Assembly (NCBI GenBank): GCA_030248295.1
Contig: JASANH010001643.1
Coordinates: 953,390 to 1,017,389 of the forward strand
Length of the DNA stretch: 64,000 bases
Direction: 5' to 3'
Origin: Mesodorylaimus sp. YZB2_4
Lineage: Eukaryota; Nematoda; Enoplea; Dorylaimida; Dorylaimidae
Shown: positions 1 through 11,255 of the stretch, in pieces
Numbering within the stretch: position 1 is the stretch's first letter
Layout: the number at the start of each line of letters is the position of its first letter
Position numbers and translations under genes: made by a program
The notes under the pieces: generated by a model
Told to the model about the DNA's origin: nothing
The model's input: the letters and a program-made list of their open reading frames with translations, nothing else
Databases searched by the model: none

Positions 1-1461
1 CCTGCTAATTGAAGCCAACTTTTTGGATGTGTGCACTGTATGCATGTATATTCTACTTGTGAGCGCATGATCTAGCAAACACTTGCCCTACCAGGTGCAC
101 CAGGCGAATGCAGGTTTATACCGTAATCCGATTCAGGTCGGTTTGTGACAGCGGAAAACGTTTCTCCAAGCTGAAATAAATTGCCTTGAAGCAGGTATCA
201 TTTTTAGTGTCGCATACTGCAATGAAAATTCATAGATTCTACAAAAACCTAGGCCGGTCTGCTTCTGCTGTTAGCAGAAAAAATTCAACGTTCGTCCTTT
301 TAAGAGCGCCAAAATGCTTCAATACACGACTTGAATCTCTGCAACAGCGTTAATTGGATTGATCCGCAACTCGTATGGCACCGCCCGATAGGGAGAAGTG
401 AGTATAATGCTGGGCTTCTCATGAGGTATTTGTATTGGTAGTAAAGTGGCCATGCCCGCGCCTGCGAGTTACTCTGATGACTATTTTACTTTTTGTCTGG
501 CTCCCTCTTTCACAATGCTTCTTACCTCTCGGAGTTCGCATACGCGATTAGATACGGTAATAATAAAGCATGATGACGATGATGATGATATGCCCTATTG
601 CCATGTACGGACGCATTATATTTTGTGCACGGAAAGTTTCCATCTGATTGTGAAAGATCCAAGAACAAGCTCAAATTGCGCATCTCCCTGAAGCGAGTTC
701 TGTAGCTACTCTTCCGACAAGAATACTGAATTGCTGGAGTTTATAAACGTGTGTGTTTCTTGAATGCTGATATCACGTATAATCAAACCTGCTGATGGAC
801 GAGGTGATAGCTGATAGTCAAGTTTAATGCCTCCTTCCCGCACCTCCATACAGTATGAGGGAATCTTGACCTGGGCACCAGTTCATCCAGTCCAATCTCC
901 ACTGAAGCACCTCCATACAGAGGCGGGCATCCTGGAATTTCATGGGATGGGATTTGCACAGTAACCATGGGGTGTCTGTCTATTCTGTTGCCTTCTCTGC
1001 ACTCGGAGCATCGAATATTGACCGAACATGAGACAGCCTAGGCCCGGTATGCAAAGTCGGCGTTATGGTTAAGTCGACCTTTTTCGCCACCACCGCGGAT
1101 TGAACCTCAGACGAGTTAGCCGCTCGCTGTCGACCAATAATTGTCGGGCAACTACTATCACTAGCTTTTTAAAATTTTGAAAAGTAGCGCCCAGTGCAAA
1201 GCTCATGATCAGTTTGACTACGGGACATCAGGCATGAGCGACCTACAGTAGGTGGGATGAAGTGCGTATTTCTTCAGACCCATTCCAAAACCAGCTTTTT
1301 TTCAGCTCTTGCGATCGACTAACACAAGTTACTAAAATTTGTATGTTATAGGCGATCGCATACCGGCGTATCCAAACAGAATGATGAAGACCCTCAGTTT
1401 CTTGGAATGGGATGGGGCTGGCCGAATGCCAGAAGATAAAAAGATTCTCCTTTCCCACTAG
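1..1461. other. Intergenic stretch, no gene supported
   Basis: I see no exon with recognisable protein similarity here. Upstream exons of the Hint fragment that starts at 1462 may lie in this stretch, but none could be placed. At about 1070-1125, read on the minus strand, a run resembling tRNA A and B boxes (B-box-like GGTTCAATCC) suggests a decayed tRNA-derived repeat. Confidence 0.4.
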
Positions 1462-1894
1462 ATGCAACAGTTCAAACACAAACTGGGCGAAAAGCAGTAA
1501 GCCAACTGAAATACGGGGAGAAAGTATTCGACGGCAACTCTCAGCTGACCACGTTTCTAATGGTCTTTGATATGAAATTTAGAAAGCTTGAGTTTGTTCG
1601 AGTTGTCGCCAATGATCACCTCGTTTTCTTCGCGTAACACCTGGACATCTCATCTTTCGTCAGTCCGCTACGACTAACTCTCATTCTGCAGACACAGAGA
1701 ATGTTGAAGCCAGCGAATTAGAAATAGGAGATGTGGTCTTCATTATTCATGGAACCAGTCGGGTGACCCAAGTCGACTCTGTCCGTGACGGTTACACTCC
1801 TTTTACAGAAACTGGCACGCTGCTGATCGATAATGTTTGGGTGCCATGCTATGCGTCATCAGATCCGCCAGGGACACGCAGATGGGGTCATTAA
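1462..1894 (+). pseudogene. Hedgehog-type Hint domain fragment (partial gene or pseudogene)
   Basis: Two blocks read as a hedgehog/Hog-type Hint (self-splicing, autoprocessing) domain. Block one (1462-1633, after a TAG acceptor) begins DATVQT, has the LKYGEKVFDG stretch that follows the Hint N-terminus, and ends at ANDHLVFF, matching the conserved T/A-x-x-H motif. Block two (about 1692-1894) reads ASELEIGDVVF, then a GYTPFTETGTLLIDN motif and CYAS, equivalent to the GT..V..VLASCYA end of Hint, before a stop. The intron phases of the two blocks do not match unless a weak internal acceptor after 1711 is used, which deletes conserved residues. No upstream exon with the catalytic N-terminal cysteine or a signal peptide was found. 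It is either an incompletely modelled gene or a decaying one. A clearer relative lies at 14921-15862. Confidence 0.55.
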
Positions 1895-3045
1895 CACGCC
1901 CAGATGTGGTAACGGCAGCCATTATATTTCGGTTGCAAACGCACTTGGATTCGAATGGCTGGTCATTGATCCGTCGCCTGGGCCACAAAACGAGGGCATA
2001 TTGCGGTATTGCCGCCTATTGGGAGCATTTCAGCTCTTGTTGAGGATGATTGTATGAGTCGACAGGAGAGATGAGAGTGAAACAGAGGAAAGAGCAAAGT
2101 TGAGATTTGTGATGGAAGTTGATGGGAAATATTCACTTAAATAAAATTGCGTAGATAAAAGCAGGTGCCTAAGAACCCTTGTTGGATACGTCATGCATTG
2201 GGCCGAGGAGCACAGACATACAATATACATCAAAAATCGGCTTGTTAGTTTTTAATCCAAAGACGACATGACACTCAGCATTAAGTGTTCAACAGATCGA
2301 TTGAACCTTCAGCGTAACTTTCTTGTGTTTTATCGGTTTCCACTATGCTTTATCACATGCTCGAAACTACATGCTTCTTTACGAAATGTCAGCATAACTT
2401 GCCATATCCGTGATTCTGTGCAGTCATACTGTAGCCTCTCATATCTTTCAATTGGGATCAACTGGGTCCCCCAACACTGCTGGTTCCTGCTATCAAATGA
2501 ACTGGTCGATTCAAGAAATTATGCTACCTTTGTGCAAGAGCTGCAAGCGAACCAAATTGAACCTCTTGCATAGCGGCTTTGAGAATTTTTAACACCACTG
2601 GGTAGTAGGTTTTAGGGCAGAAGTTGCCGCGTGTTGTGCGGGGCGAAGGTAATAAGTATGAATTAGATATCCTTTTTAGACGTACGCCACATAAGACATG
2701 GCTGACAAGCCAAAGCTTCATAATGGCATGATAGACAAACTCTGCCTGGACCGGACCATTTTACACTGCATCGTGCAGTAACATGCCGAAATAGGTGCCT
2801 CGTACATACCACTAGGAGTTCCTATGCAGTGTACGATGGTTACACTTCATTTTTGAGGTCGTTATGCCCGCACTCATGACGCTTACCAGGAGCAATCAAC
2901 TTTACACCACCTGTCAGAACCTTACGAGTAAAATGGTGGACTCTCATTCAGTGTCGCGGACGTCTGCTGGGCGGTCGGTTCGAGAAATCTACGGTTAGTT
3001 GTGACGCAAATCAGTTCGACAAGTCCAGAACGAGGATCAGACAAC
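1895..3045. other. Intergenic stretch between Hint fragment and SH2-kinase
   Basis: No coding region is supported. ORFs here are short and show no family motifs. Regulatory sequence for the downstream kinase gene presumably lies here, but no specific site is recognisable. Confidence 0.4.
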
Positions 3046-4668
3046 ATGTCGGTCAGCTTCGTGAGTAAGGTAAGCAGCTCTGTGATCCTTCCTTGTTCCT
3101 CCCGAACCAATCGGCATTTCAGCCTTTGCTCGACTTCAAAAAGCTCGTTTTCGAAAATCTGCAGCGCGAATTCGTTGGCGAGTTGCTGAAGCAGCACGGC
3201 GATTTCCTGGTCCGAAAGTAAGTCCTGTGCACAACTTCCAATCAGTTGGCGACTTGACGATGAGTCTTTTTCAGAGGAGCCGATGGCAGCCGGATTCTCA
3301 GCGCGAATTGTCGAGGCGACATACGGCACTTTAGGTTCAGCGATAAGAACGAGAAGGCGAGTGACACTTTGGCGTTTCGCATCCTCCAATGTAGCAAAAC
3401 CGCCATTCCTTTTATAGGGCTACAACATGGACGGAATCCAATTCGAATCGATGGAAGCGCTCGTGTCGCACTACTACGAGACCGGGGCCAAACTGTCGAA
3501 CAAGGCCGATGCCGAACTCCTGACTCCCGTGCACAACACCTTGGAGCTGATCGATTATCCACGACTCAACTTCCAGCTCGAACTGGGCCGCGTAAGTACA
3601 ATCTTGGTTTTCTCGATTGGGGTGGGGCCAGTCTGCCTAACCTGCGTCTACCCTTTTATTACCGATTTAGGGGAACTTCGGCCAGGTGTGGCACGCGTCC
3701 CTGAATCCGGATCCCCGCAAGTCGTCGTCGTTCTCGTCGCCGAAGGACGAAGTGGCGGTCAAGATCCTCTCTGAAACGTCGTCAGAGAAAGACCGCATCG
3801 AGTGCTTGAACGAAGCCCGGTTGATGTCCACCCTCCACCACGACAACGTCGTCAAGCTGAAAGGGCTCTCGTTCCTCAAAGAAAACGAAAACTCTCCGCC
3901 AAAGATGCTCATCGTGCTCGAATACTGCCAACGTAAGTCAATCCAGCTCGTCACTGCCCAACCTTCGCGATGTTGATTTTGCAGTGGGATCGTTGGACAA
4001 GCTTCTGGAGAAGGACGTGGTTGGACGGAAGGGCAAGAAACGGTCGCTGGTAGACGCCGCCAAGGGGATCGCGTACTTGCACGACCGCTGCATTATCCAT
4101 CGGTGAGTCCATTTCTCAGGACCTCACGGGCACCTTCTTTAGTCACCCTTTGCTTCAGGGATGTCGCGTCACGGAACTGTCTCGTGCAGAAGAGCTCGGA
4201 CGACAGGTTCACAGTCAAGATCGGTGACTTTGGTCTATCGCGGAACGCCCCGACGCTGTACAAGCTGGTCACGAAACGTCGTCTGCCCATTTTCTCGACT
4301 CCTCCCGACACGCTGCGACACCGAGTTTGGACGGCCTTGTCGGACGTGTGGAGCTTCGGCATTCTGATGCAAGAAGTAGGTGCCGAGGGTCTGCCTCCAT
4401 GCCAGCTCGCAACGCATTCTCCCTTCAGGTGTACAACGGTGGCAAGAATCCGTACGAGAAGCACTACGGGAAGACGCCGTTGAAGCAGATCGTCATCGAC
4501 ATGTTGGGCGGATTCCGCGTGCCGACGCCAGCGGACATGCCGCACGAGCTGGCTCAGTTGTCGTTGCGATGCCTGACCCCACTGACCGAACGTCCAGCCA
4601 TGAAGGTGGTCCTCGACGAGTTGATGCGCCTGGTCGACCATGCCCCGCACGAAGCCCTGCATGTGTGA
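3046..4668 (+). CDS. SH2-domain tyrosine kinase, Fer/SPE-8-like, degenerate APE motif
   Basis: Eight exons join in frame: 3046-3069, 3123-3217, 3275-3356, 3418-3591, 3671-3932, 3985-4102, 4159-4375 and 4429-4668, giving about 403 residues. The N-terminal SH2 domain (about residues 10-110) keeps the phosphotyrosine-binding arginine in GDFLVRK and the HFRFSDK and GYNMDG strands. The kinase domain (about 120-390) has GNFGQVW, the VAVKIL lysine, HRDVASRN, DFGLSR and SDVWSFG, so a cytosolic tyrosine kinase like nematode FRK/KIN/SPE-8 proteins is likely. It is odd that the conserved (A)PE of the activation segment reads PPDTL and the usual tryptophan before it is missing, which could reduce activity. 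Intron 3 (3357-3417) has a GC donor. The start is the only upstream ATG in frame with a good donor, but the reading frame stays open upstream, so the N-terminus is uncertain. Confidence 0.8.
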
Positions 4669-5066
4669 AACAGATGTGATGATCGTGAGCGTGTTCCTGC
4701 TCGTGCTTTGCGAGATGGCTTGTTAATCAAGAGAAGCGTGAGTGAGAGAATGCGGGAGACTGGTGACCTGAGTAAGCTACTCGACTGGGGTCTGGCTTGC
4801 CTCTAGTGAGTCTCCTTTTTGGCCTTCAGTCTGATCGACTATCAATTTCAGTCTGCCTATCGTAACTTCAACACTGATTCCAGTCATCTGCCCTGGCCAG
4901 TTTGTATAACGACTGATTTTCGTTTAAGCGCGAATGGCGAGCAGCCTGGCCTCGCAGTTACAGGAACAACCCCTTTGGACACAGGGGAACATGTACCAAG
5001 GTTTGTTAGCGCGCTACAAGAATCATGAAGGCAGCATGCCGATCAGTGTACTTTGTAATTTGCCTC

Positions 5067-5072
5067 AATAAA
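5067..5072 (+). terminator. Candidate polyadenylation signal AATAAA
   Basis: A canonical AATAAA lies about 400 bases after the stop of the SH2-kinase gene and before the convergent transporter gene. It is a plausible 3' end signal for the kinase transcript. Confidence 0.35.
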
Positions 5073-5227
5073 GAGCTCTAATTAGCGTGGAAGAAGCCCG
5101 GTGGGCAGCAGAGAGCCTAAAAAAACTCATGATCGCGTCTTCTCGTCTTTCACTGGCGTCTTGGATTTTAAGAACCTGAAAAAAGATGCTGCTGGAGTCC
5201 CTGTGAATACAATACTGTAGGTCGCAC

Positions 5228-8200
5228 TCACCTCTTAATTATCCTTCCTCTCGAAAACCAGTCTCCCTGCAGAAAGTACTGTATCTCTTCGATTTCCTTG
5301 TTCTTCGTTTCTGGAACCACCAAATAGAACCAGAGCAGGGCCACCAGAGTAAAACCGGCATAAAGGAAGAATGCTCCTTGACGAGTGATTTCTCTGGATA
5401 GGGATAGGAAGGTCAGGGAAATGAGCAGATTGAATGCGTAGTTGACACCCGTCGACATGGCATTTCCCTGTGATCGAGCCCAGGTGGGGTATATTTCGCT
5501 GAAAGCAGGCCATGCTGGTTTTCGATTGTCAAGAGAAGACACTGATTTCACTTACGCGTTGATCGTCCACGGCATCGGAGCGTATCCTGAAACAAATCGG
5601 GGATTGATAAGACCCAGTCAGCTGTCCTGATCACCAGCTCGCCATGAAAGATCGGCATACCTGAACCAAAAGAAATCAAGTAAAGTACCAGACCGAGAAC
5701 GGCCAACCACGATGTGTTTGTTGGGCAATAGCCGTAATTCCAAGTGGCTGTAGGGTCCAAAAACTGGTCGGCGCTGCCAGACACGTTTGGATTGTGAGAG
5801 CATCGTCCATAGGCGGCCCACTGGCTCTTGTCTCCAGTGTGCACGCAAGCCCCCGTATTGTCCGGCGCATTTGAATAATAGCAGAAACCGCAAGTGACGT
5901 CGTACGAGCAGGCATCACACCTGGAAATGGCATGCTTGAAAACACCTAGCTGACCCACTGCCCACGAACTGCAGCGTGGGGCTCCCACGCTCGAATGTGC
6001 GTACCCAAGTGTGGGACAAACAGAATCAGCATACAGGCTCGTCGAGTTTTCGATGAAAGCACTCTTCGGCGATTGTGACGCGATCAGTGAGAATGAAGCT
6101 CCAAGCAGCATCAATGTCAGAAAAACGCCTGAAAAAGGGCAGCAGGTACATCAGCTTTCAAGGCCACCTTGGCAGAACCGTACACAGCGTGCTGCATAAT
6201 AAGAGCAGTCTCCGACCAATCTTCTCCACCAGATAAATGCTAAGGAACGTACTGAGGCACTTGACACCAGACGTGAGTGAAGTCAGCCTGCAACCAGACA
6301 TGTTGCAACCTGACTGAACCAAATCGAAAAGGTTTTTCTTACCATATAGCAAGGGTGCTACTCTGAACTCCGCTCATGATGATGATAGTGGCACCGTAGT
6401 AGCTAAAATGGAATAACTCTGATAGCGAGTAGATACATTCCTTCGACAATCACGATGAATGATTACTTGACCGTGTTGACTCCGCTGAGTTGTTGCAGCA
6501 TTTGCAAACTGCACCCGATCGCCAGTGCCTTACGCAGGTGGGGTGTTTGAAGTATGACCAAGAGTGTCGGCTTCTGGGCTAGAAGGCGATGGACTATGCG
6601 CCCCATGTCTGGCCATATGAGACCACGGCATACCTAGGCCCGTGGCTTCCTTCTCCCTTCTCGACTGCTCTTCATTTTCCATTATCACCTTCAACTCGTG
6701 CCGAGCGTGACGTGCGGCCAGCTCATCCCCTCCGTAAATCTTGACCATGACCTCGTAGGCGTGCTGGCCTCGTCCATGCAAGGCCAGCCAGCGAGGGCTC
6801 TCGGGCATGAAGGAAAATACGACGAGTTGGATCAGGGCTGGCACTCCGCCCAGACCGAGCATCAGTCTCCAACTTAGGTTCGTGTCTTTGAGGTAGGATA
6901 AGAGTGCCGCTGTGACTGCAGCCACGAAGATGCCGCTGGTCATGGCTAACTGGAACATGACCAGCATGCGACCACGGATGTGCACAGGGGAGCACTCGGC
7001 GATATACGCGGGGATGGTACTGGAGGAGGCACCTGAAAGTGACCATAATGAATAGAGCGTCAGGGATGTGGCGACCAAGCCATGCTGCCCACTTGGCAGG
7101 GCAGCCTTGGTAGTAGGTTCTGTGACCAGCACGCCTGGCGGTCGGGAGTAATCGATACGCTCCCCTGGCTGGGACGTCAACCTCTTCGGTTGATGTTTCT
7201 AGAGCAGGTATAGTCGCGAGACTTGCCTACCTCCAGTCGGAGTTTTTTGCTTAGAGACTTCGGTCTCGACTATCTCCCGCCGCCTGGGTGCGCTGGTTAC
7301 ACTGGCGTCACGAACCAAAGGGCCTTCTTCGGATGTAAGCCCCTTATGGACTAGTGTGCTAGCCCGGGTGGTTGTGGTGAATGCCGGACTGGCGCGCCTG
7401 CGCTTGCTGTGGCCCGAGGGTTCCCTGCAGGTGTACTCCCTACCAGACTTCGGTCTGGGTTGCCTCCACGTAGGCACCAGGGGCCAGCGGGCAAAACCTA
7501 CTCCGCTATTACCTACGCGGGAGGAGAAGGTTCGGCGAGCGTTTGGTGCGCCTTAACGCGACGGTGGGTGGAACACCTAGCGCTGATAAGGCACCACCAC
7601 TGGGGTGTTGGTTCTCCCAGTTGGAGAATGGCGGGGACGCCATTTTTCCAACGGTGGGAGGAATGTGACCAGCACGCCTGGCGGTCGGGAGTAATCGATA
7701 CGCTCCCCTGGCTGGGACGTCAACCTCTTCGGTTGATGTTTCTAGAGCAGGTATAGTCGCGAGACTTGCCTACCTCCAGTCGGAGTTTTTTGCTTAGAGA
7801 CTTCGGTCTCGACTATCTCCCGCCGCCTGGGTGCGCTGGTTACAGTTCTATCATCCCCAACGAGTCTCTGGCAAGGGCCGTTTACAAGGTCCTATCTGGG
7901 GGCACTTCCGGCTGCGCCGACTTACCTATTGCCAACCCCAGAATGATACGCCCAACCAGTAGCACCGTCTCGCTTGGTGCACACGCCAAAATGAGGGCCC
8001 CAGCGATGAAGAGGGCGCTGCAGCCGAGTATGACCAGTTTGCGACCAAAGTGCGTGTTCAGGAATCCCCCTAGCAGGGCAGATATGGCTGCTGCTCCTAA
8101 TGTGACGCTGACGATCAGCTGCAACCGAAATGCTGGCTCGCAGGAAGAAGCTACACAGAACTCTCCCTCACTTCTTGCCACAGATCGTTCAAATCCATCT

Positions 8201-8690
8201 GTGTCCTAATCAGGACCATAGCGCCCGAGACGATACCCGTGTCATAACCGAAGAGAAAGCCACTTTGCACCGATGCTGCTGTCAAGCAAATGAGCAATAG
8301 TGATACTGATTTCAGGGGCGGCAGGTCTGAAGGGCTGGCGGATGTGGTCTGAAAATGAGAGCGTCACATGTGTCATCCATTGAAGAGCACTGCGGGGCTA
8401 ACTGCATCATCCTTGGGGAATACATGGGTTAGATCTCCGTCGTTTGGGAAGTTTACCCTAAGGCAAAATGGCTTCAGTTGACGGGTTAGGCTTCGAGTAT
8501 ACTGTACTGTATGTTTTGCTACCATGATCACCATCTGGAGGCCCCCGTATAACCATTGCTTGGCAGTTGCTTCCATAAAGTACAAATACACAGAAGTTTC
8601 GCGCTATGTACTCACCCACACCGCCTGCTGACCTTATTAGAAGACAGTTGCCCCTCACTTACTCACCACAGCAGTTCCATCAGCACCCAT
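5228..8690 (-). CDS. Proton/myo-inositol cotransporter-like sugar transporter (HMIT, SLC2A13 family)
   Basis: Ten exons join in frame: 8690-8667, 8348-8172, 8118-7926, 7032-6634, 6578-6467, 6402-6343, 6287-6184, 6128-5661, 5586-5556 and 5498-5228, giving about 612 residues. The protein has the major-facilitator sugar-transporter plan. TM1 ends with [12 protein letters not shown], then come [70 protein letters not shown] and [12 protein letters not shown] near the C-terminus. A large loop before TM10 carries [15 protein letters not shown] and further cysteines, the extracellular insertion typical of HMIT rather than GLUT1-type carriers. The expected role is plasma-membrane proton-coupled inositol/sugar uptake. 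Exon 1 encodes only eight residues, starting at the ATG at 8690. Intron 3 holds a 724-base LTR-type miniature element, apparently without disturbing the exons. Confidence 0.88.
7121..7301 (+). repeat. Left terminal repeat of TRIM-like element
   Basis: 181 bases, TGTGACC at the start and GGTTACA at the end. It matches the right copy across its full length by eye. The target-site duplication GTTC precedes it. Confidence 0.88.
7664..7844 (+). repeat. Right terminal repeat of TRIM-like element
   Basis: 181 bases, the same sequence as the left repeat by eye. It is preceded by a purine-rich tract and followed by the duplicated GTTC. Confidence 0.88.
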
Positions 8691-9810
8691 TTCGAATCCT
8701 TCAAAGAACGAATTAGGCCGTTGTAGTACTCTGAACGTTTTCACACTGGCAGGACGTCTCGCATGGATTGAACCAGACTGCCTAATTTTCGACGATCTAG
8801 TTTCTATAGTTGTCCGTGAGAATGCAAAACCAGCTGGTGCTCTGCAACTGCTCTTGTGCAGGTCTCTAATCGGTGCCTTGTTTACATAGGTATGGGGATT
8901 TTATCAGCATGTGGATTGATAAGCTGTGCAAGACACGCGCGAGCAATGGGAACACTGGGACCGCGATCATGGCTTGAAAGATGCTCGTGGTGGCGGCTGC
9001 TAGCCCCAGAAGAGCTCCAATTCAAAGGGCAGCTCTTCCCTGACTAAGCAACGAGCTGCATTTTGGTTTGTTTCTTTCTCTATGGCAGTCAGAGAACCGT
9101 CTCATGTGCACCCCCTATATCTTCTCTCGCATTCCTGTTACAGAATCTTCCCTATTCGTTCCTTTCTAATTTCTGATATTCAGTCCTAATGTAGTTCAGG
9201 CTCTGCTTTGGTGCGCAAGTGGCGCTTTTAGCGATTTCAATTCCTTTCTGAGCCTCCCACTGGTCCTCTGCATGATAACAGTGCTTTGGTGACATCCCTC
9301 AGAGAATATCCCAGGGGCTGTGGTGCGGCGGTCAAAATGCGGGGCAGGCAAACATTCAATAGATACAGATGTACTGTAAAAGTATTCTAGCTCTTCAGTC
9401 GCCCGTAAGTTTTACTGAATCCCGAATCATTCATTATCTTCTGTCCAGTGAAGAATATGGAAGAAAAATCTGTCAGTCAGGCTGTTATCGGGAGAACAGC
9501 GGCTTTAGTTGGATGTTTTTAAAGAAAAGATCCCTTTTCCAGACTCTCACTGTCAGCCGAAAGATCCGCGCGTGTTTCGTAAGATCCATTGTTTTGGCCA
9601 TGATTGATTGGTTGTCGTCGTGGCGGTCACCGAGGAGACCCTCCAGACGACGACGGTAATGGTTCCAGTGGTTCGGATGGTGGCGACGACAGGAGTTGAT
9701 AACGAGGAGGTGGAGAATACCCACCTCAGGGACCTCGCCAACCAGCTCCACAAAATCCAGTATTACCACTTCCTCCCATGCAACGACTCGTTCCTTTTCG
9801 GGGTGGCATG
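8691..9810. other. Upstream region of the HMIT gene, no gene supported
   Basis: No exon is recognisable. It probably includes the promoter and 5' UTR of the minus-strand transporter. Around 9620-9840 the phrase CGAGGAGACCCTCCA occurs twice, the second time at the edge of the P450 remnant, so a small local duplication is possible. Confidence 0.4.
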
Positions 9811-9819
9811 GATGGGTCT

Positions 9820-10390
9820 TTCACCAACGAGGAGACCCTCCATAATTGACTTCTTAGCCACTCCAGGTTAGTTCTTCAATGACGCCCAATTGCTGCACGC
9901 TGTTCGTGACTTATTTGGTGCGGGGCTCGACACCGCATCGAGCACTCTCCTCTGGGTCCCCCTTCTCTGGTCCATTCACCCCAACGTCCAGAAACGATGC
10001 GAAGACGAATTTGGACGCCGTTTGCGGATCCATTGCAACCCACTCTTCAACATCGGACCAAGACATCTTTTGTCGAAGCCACCTTGGTGGAAATTTCTAA
10101 GAATTTACAGCTTCCTGCCCTTTTTGTCACGCAGAACCACAAAGGAAAAGAAATCGATCCGTATATTTTCACCGAGGGCACGGCCGTGTTCGTGATATTG
10201 TGGTTAGTGCACATGAACGACAAAGCCACCCAGTTCATACCAGACCGTTTTATTAGTTCCGAGACAGGCAATTTGAATGCAAAATCTGAGGAGCTAACAA
10301 TTACTCTTTGATCTAGGTGCGGCATTGGAGGTGCAGTGATCAAGAGGATGCTAGATTCATATTTACCGCGCATTGCTAAATATGATTGCC
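9820..10390 (+). pseudogene. Cytochrome P450 (CYP2-like) pseudogene fragment
   Basis: Pieces of a microsomal-type P450 C-terminal half lie in different frames. A remnant reading RRPSIIDFL precedes a stop. Then come an I-helix block (about 9869-10020) reading DAQLLHAVRDLFGAGLDTAS and TLLWVPLLWSIHP, and, after a frame change near 10015-10035, QHRTKTSFVEATLVEIS with LQLPALF and GTAVFVILWLVHMN (to about 10312). No intact K-helix ExxR or heme-cysteine signature follows; a possible relic RCGIGGAVIKRML follows at about 10317. The frame break, in-frame stop and missing N-terminal half argue for a dead gene. Sequencing errors cannot be excluded but would not restore the missing half. Confidence 0.7.
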
Positions 10391-11255
10391 TCCATTTTTA
10401 TTTGGCACTAGTACACTTGTTGTGCCTAATCATGAATCATGGTATTTTTGCGTGTTTTAGGAAACCTATATAAGCTCGTCGTTTCGTGTCTTTAGCGCGC
10501 TTTAGTCTGTGCTCGTGAATTTCGGTAAGCCAATGAAGAGTTGCTTTCAATCGAGTAAGGTCTCCTTCGTAGGAACCCACCCAAGCTCTGCAGAGGCTTC
10601 GCTGATACACCTGTACCCAAGACCTGCTTTATTTCAGGCAAACGAGTCTGCGTGGGCGAAGCACTGGTTCGCATGGAACTCTGCTTAGTATTCACTGCCT
10701 TACCTCGGCATTTGAAGTCCAGCTTACCAGCAGGAGCTCCGACACCCAGTCTGGTCTCCATGGCAACCATGACCCTACGGGCGCATCCGTAGAAATAACG
10801 GTTGAAAGACGGCAGTCCGAATTCAATCAGTGATTGTTACCAACGAGCACCTTACAATTAGTGTCAGCACGCACAGCACAGTACACTCCTTCACATGTGC
10901 GTGAACAAAGAGGGATCCGCTCACCGACTAAAAGTTAAATAAATTATCAAGTTGCATTAACACGCCTCCCTATCACTCCTCGAGAAGTGCCATCGAATAC
11001 TGAACCAACAGTGAGCTATACATATTGCAGTAGGCAATTCCCTGAAAAAGTTATTTCCCTAAATAGTGCTGCGCATTGATGCTCAACCTAAAGTAGACTG
11101 GCAAATACCATTTATTGTAATTTCACCTGAGATTTACAGGCTATCATGCTCCCACGTGCAGGACACTTTACACAACCTGCAGTAACTTTGAGGATGCATG
11201 GGGTGTTTTGTCATCGTTCGTGCTTACGTCGTGTCGTTCGGTCGGGTACAGAAGG
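10391..11255. other. Intergenic stretch before the EF-hand gene
   Basis: No supported exon. The stretch presumably contains the promoter of the EF-hand gene, but no specific site stands out. Confidence 0.4.

Larger units (their letters stand above)
7121..7844 (+). mobile_element. TRIM-like miniature LTR retroelement in the HMIT intron
   Basis: Two 181-base direct repeats (7121-7301 and 7664-7844), which look identical, begin with TG and end with CA. They flank a 362-base interior with no coding capacity. The element is bordered by a 4-base duplication GTTC (7117-7120 and 7845-7848). One base inside the left repeat is a primer-binding-site-like TGGCGTCACGAACC, and directly before the right repeat is a purine tract GGTGGGAGGAA. 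This is the anatomy of a terminal-repeat retrotransposon in miniature, which would need proteins from a full-length relative. Identical repeats imply recent insertion. It lies wholly within intron 3 of the transporter gene. Confidence 0.88.

Noticed and set aside
2922-3389. 155-codon minus-strand ORF
   Set aside because: It is the antisense shadow of the SH2 exons at 3123-3356, which show clear SH2 motifs on the + strand.
4093-4662. 189-codon minus-strand ORF
   Set aside because: Antisense of the kinase exons with HRD, DFG and SDVWSFG motifs on the + strand.
7199-8209. ORFs of 66-147 codons spanning the terminal repeats
   Set aside because: They lie inside the miniature LTR element or its repeats, change with frame, and show no gag or pol motifs.
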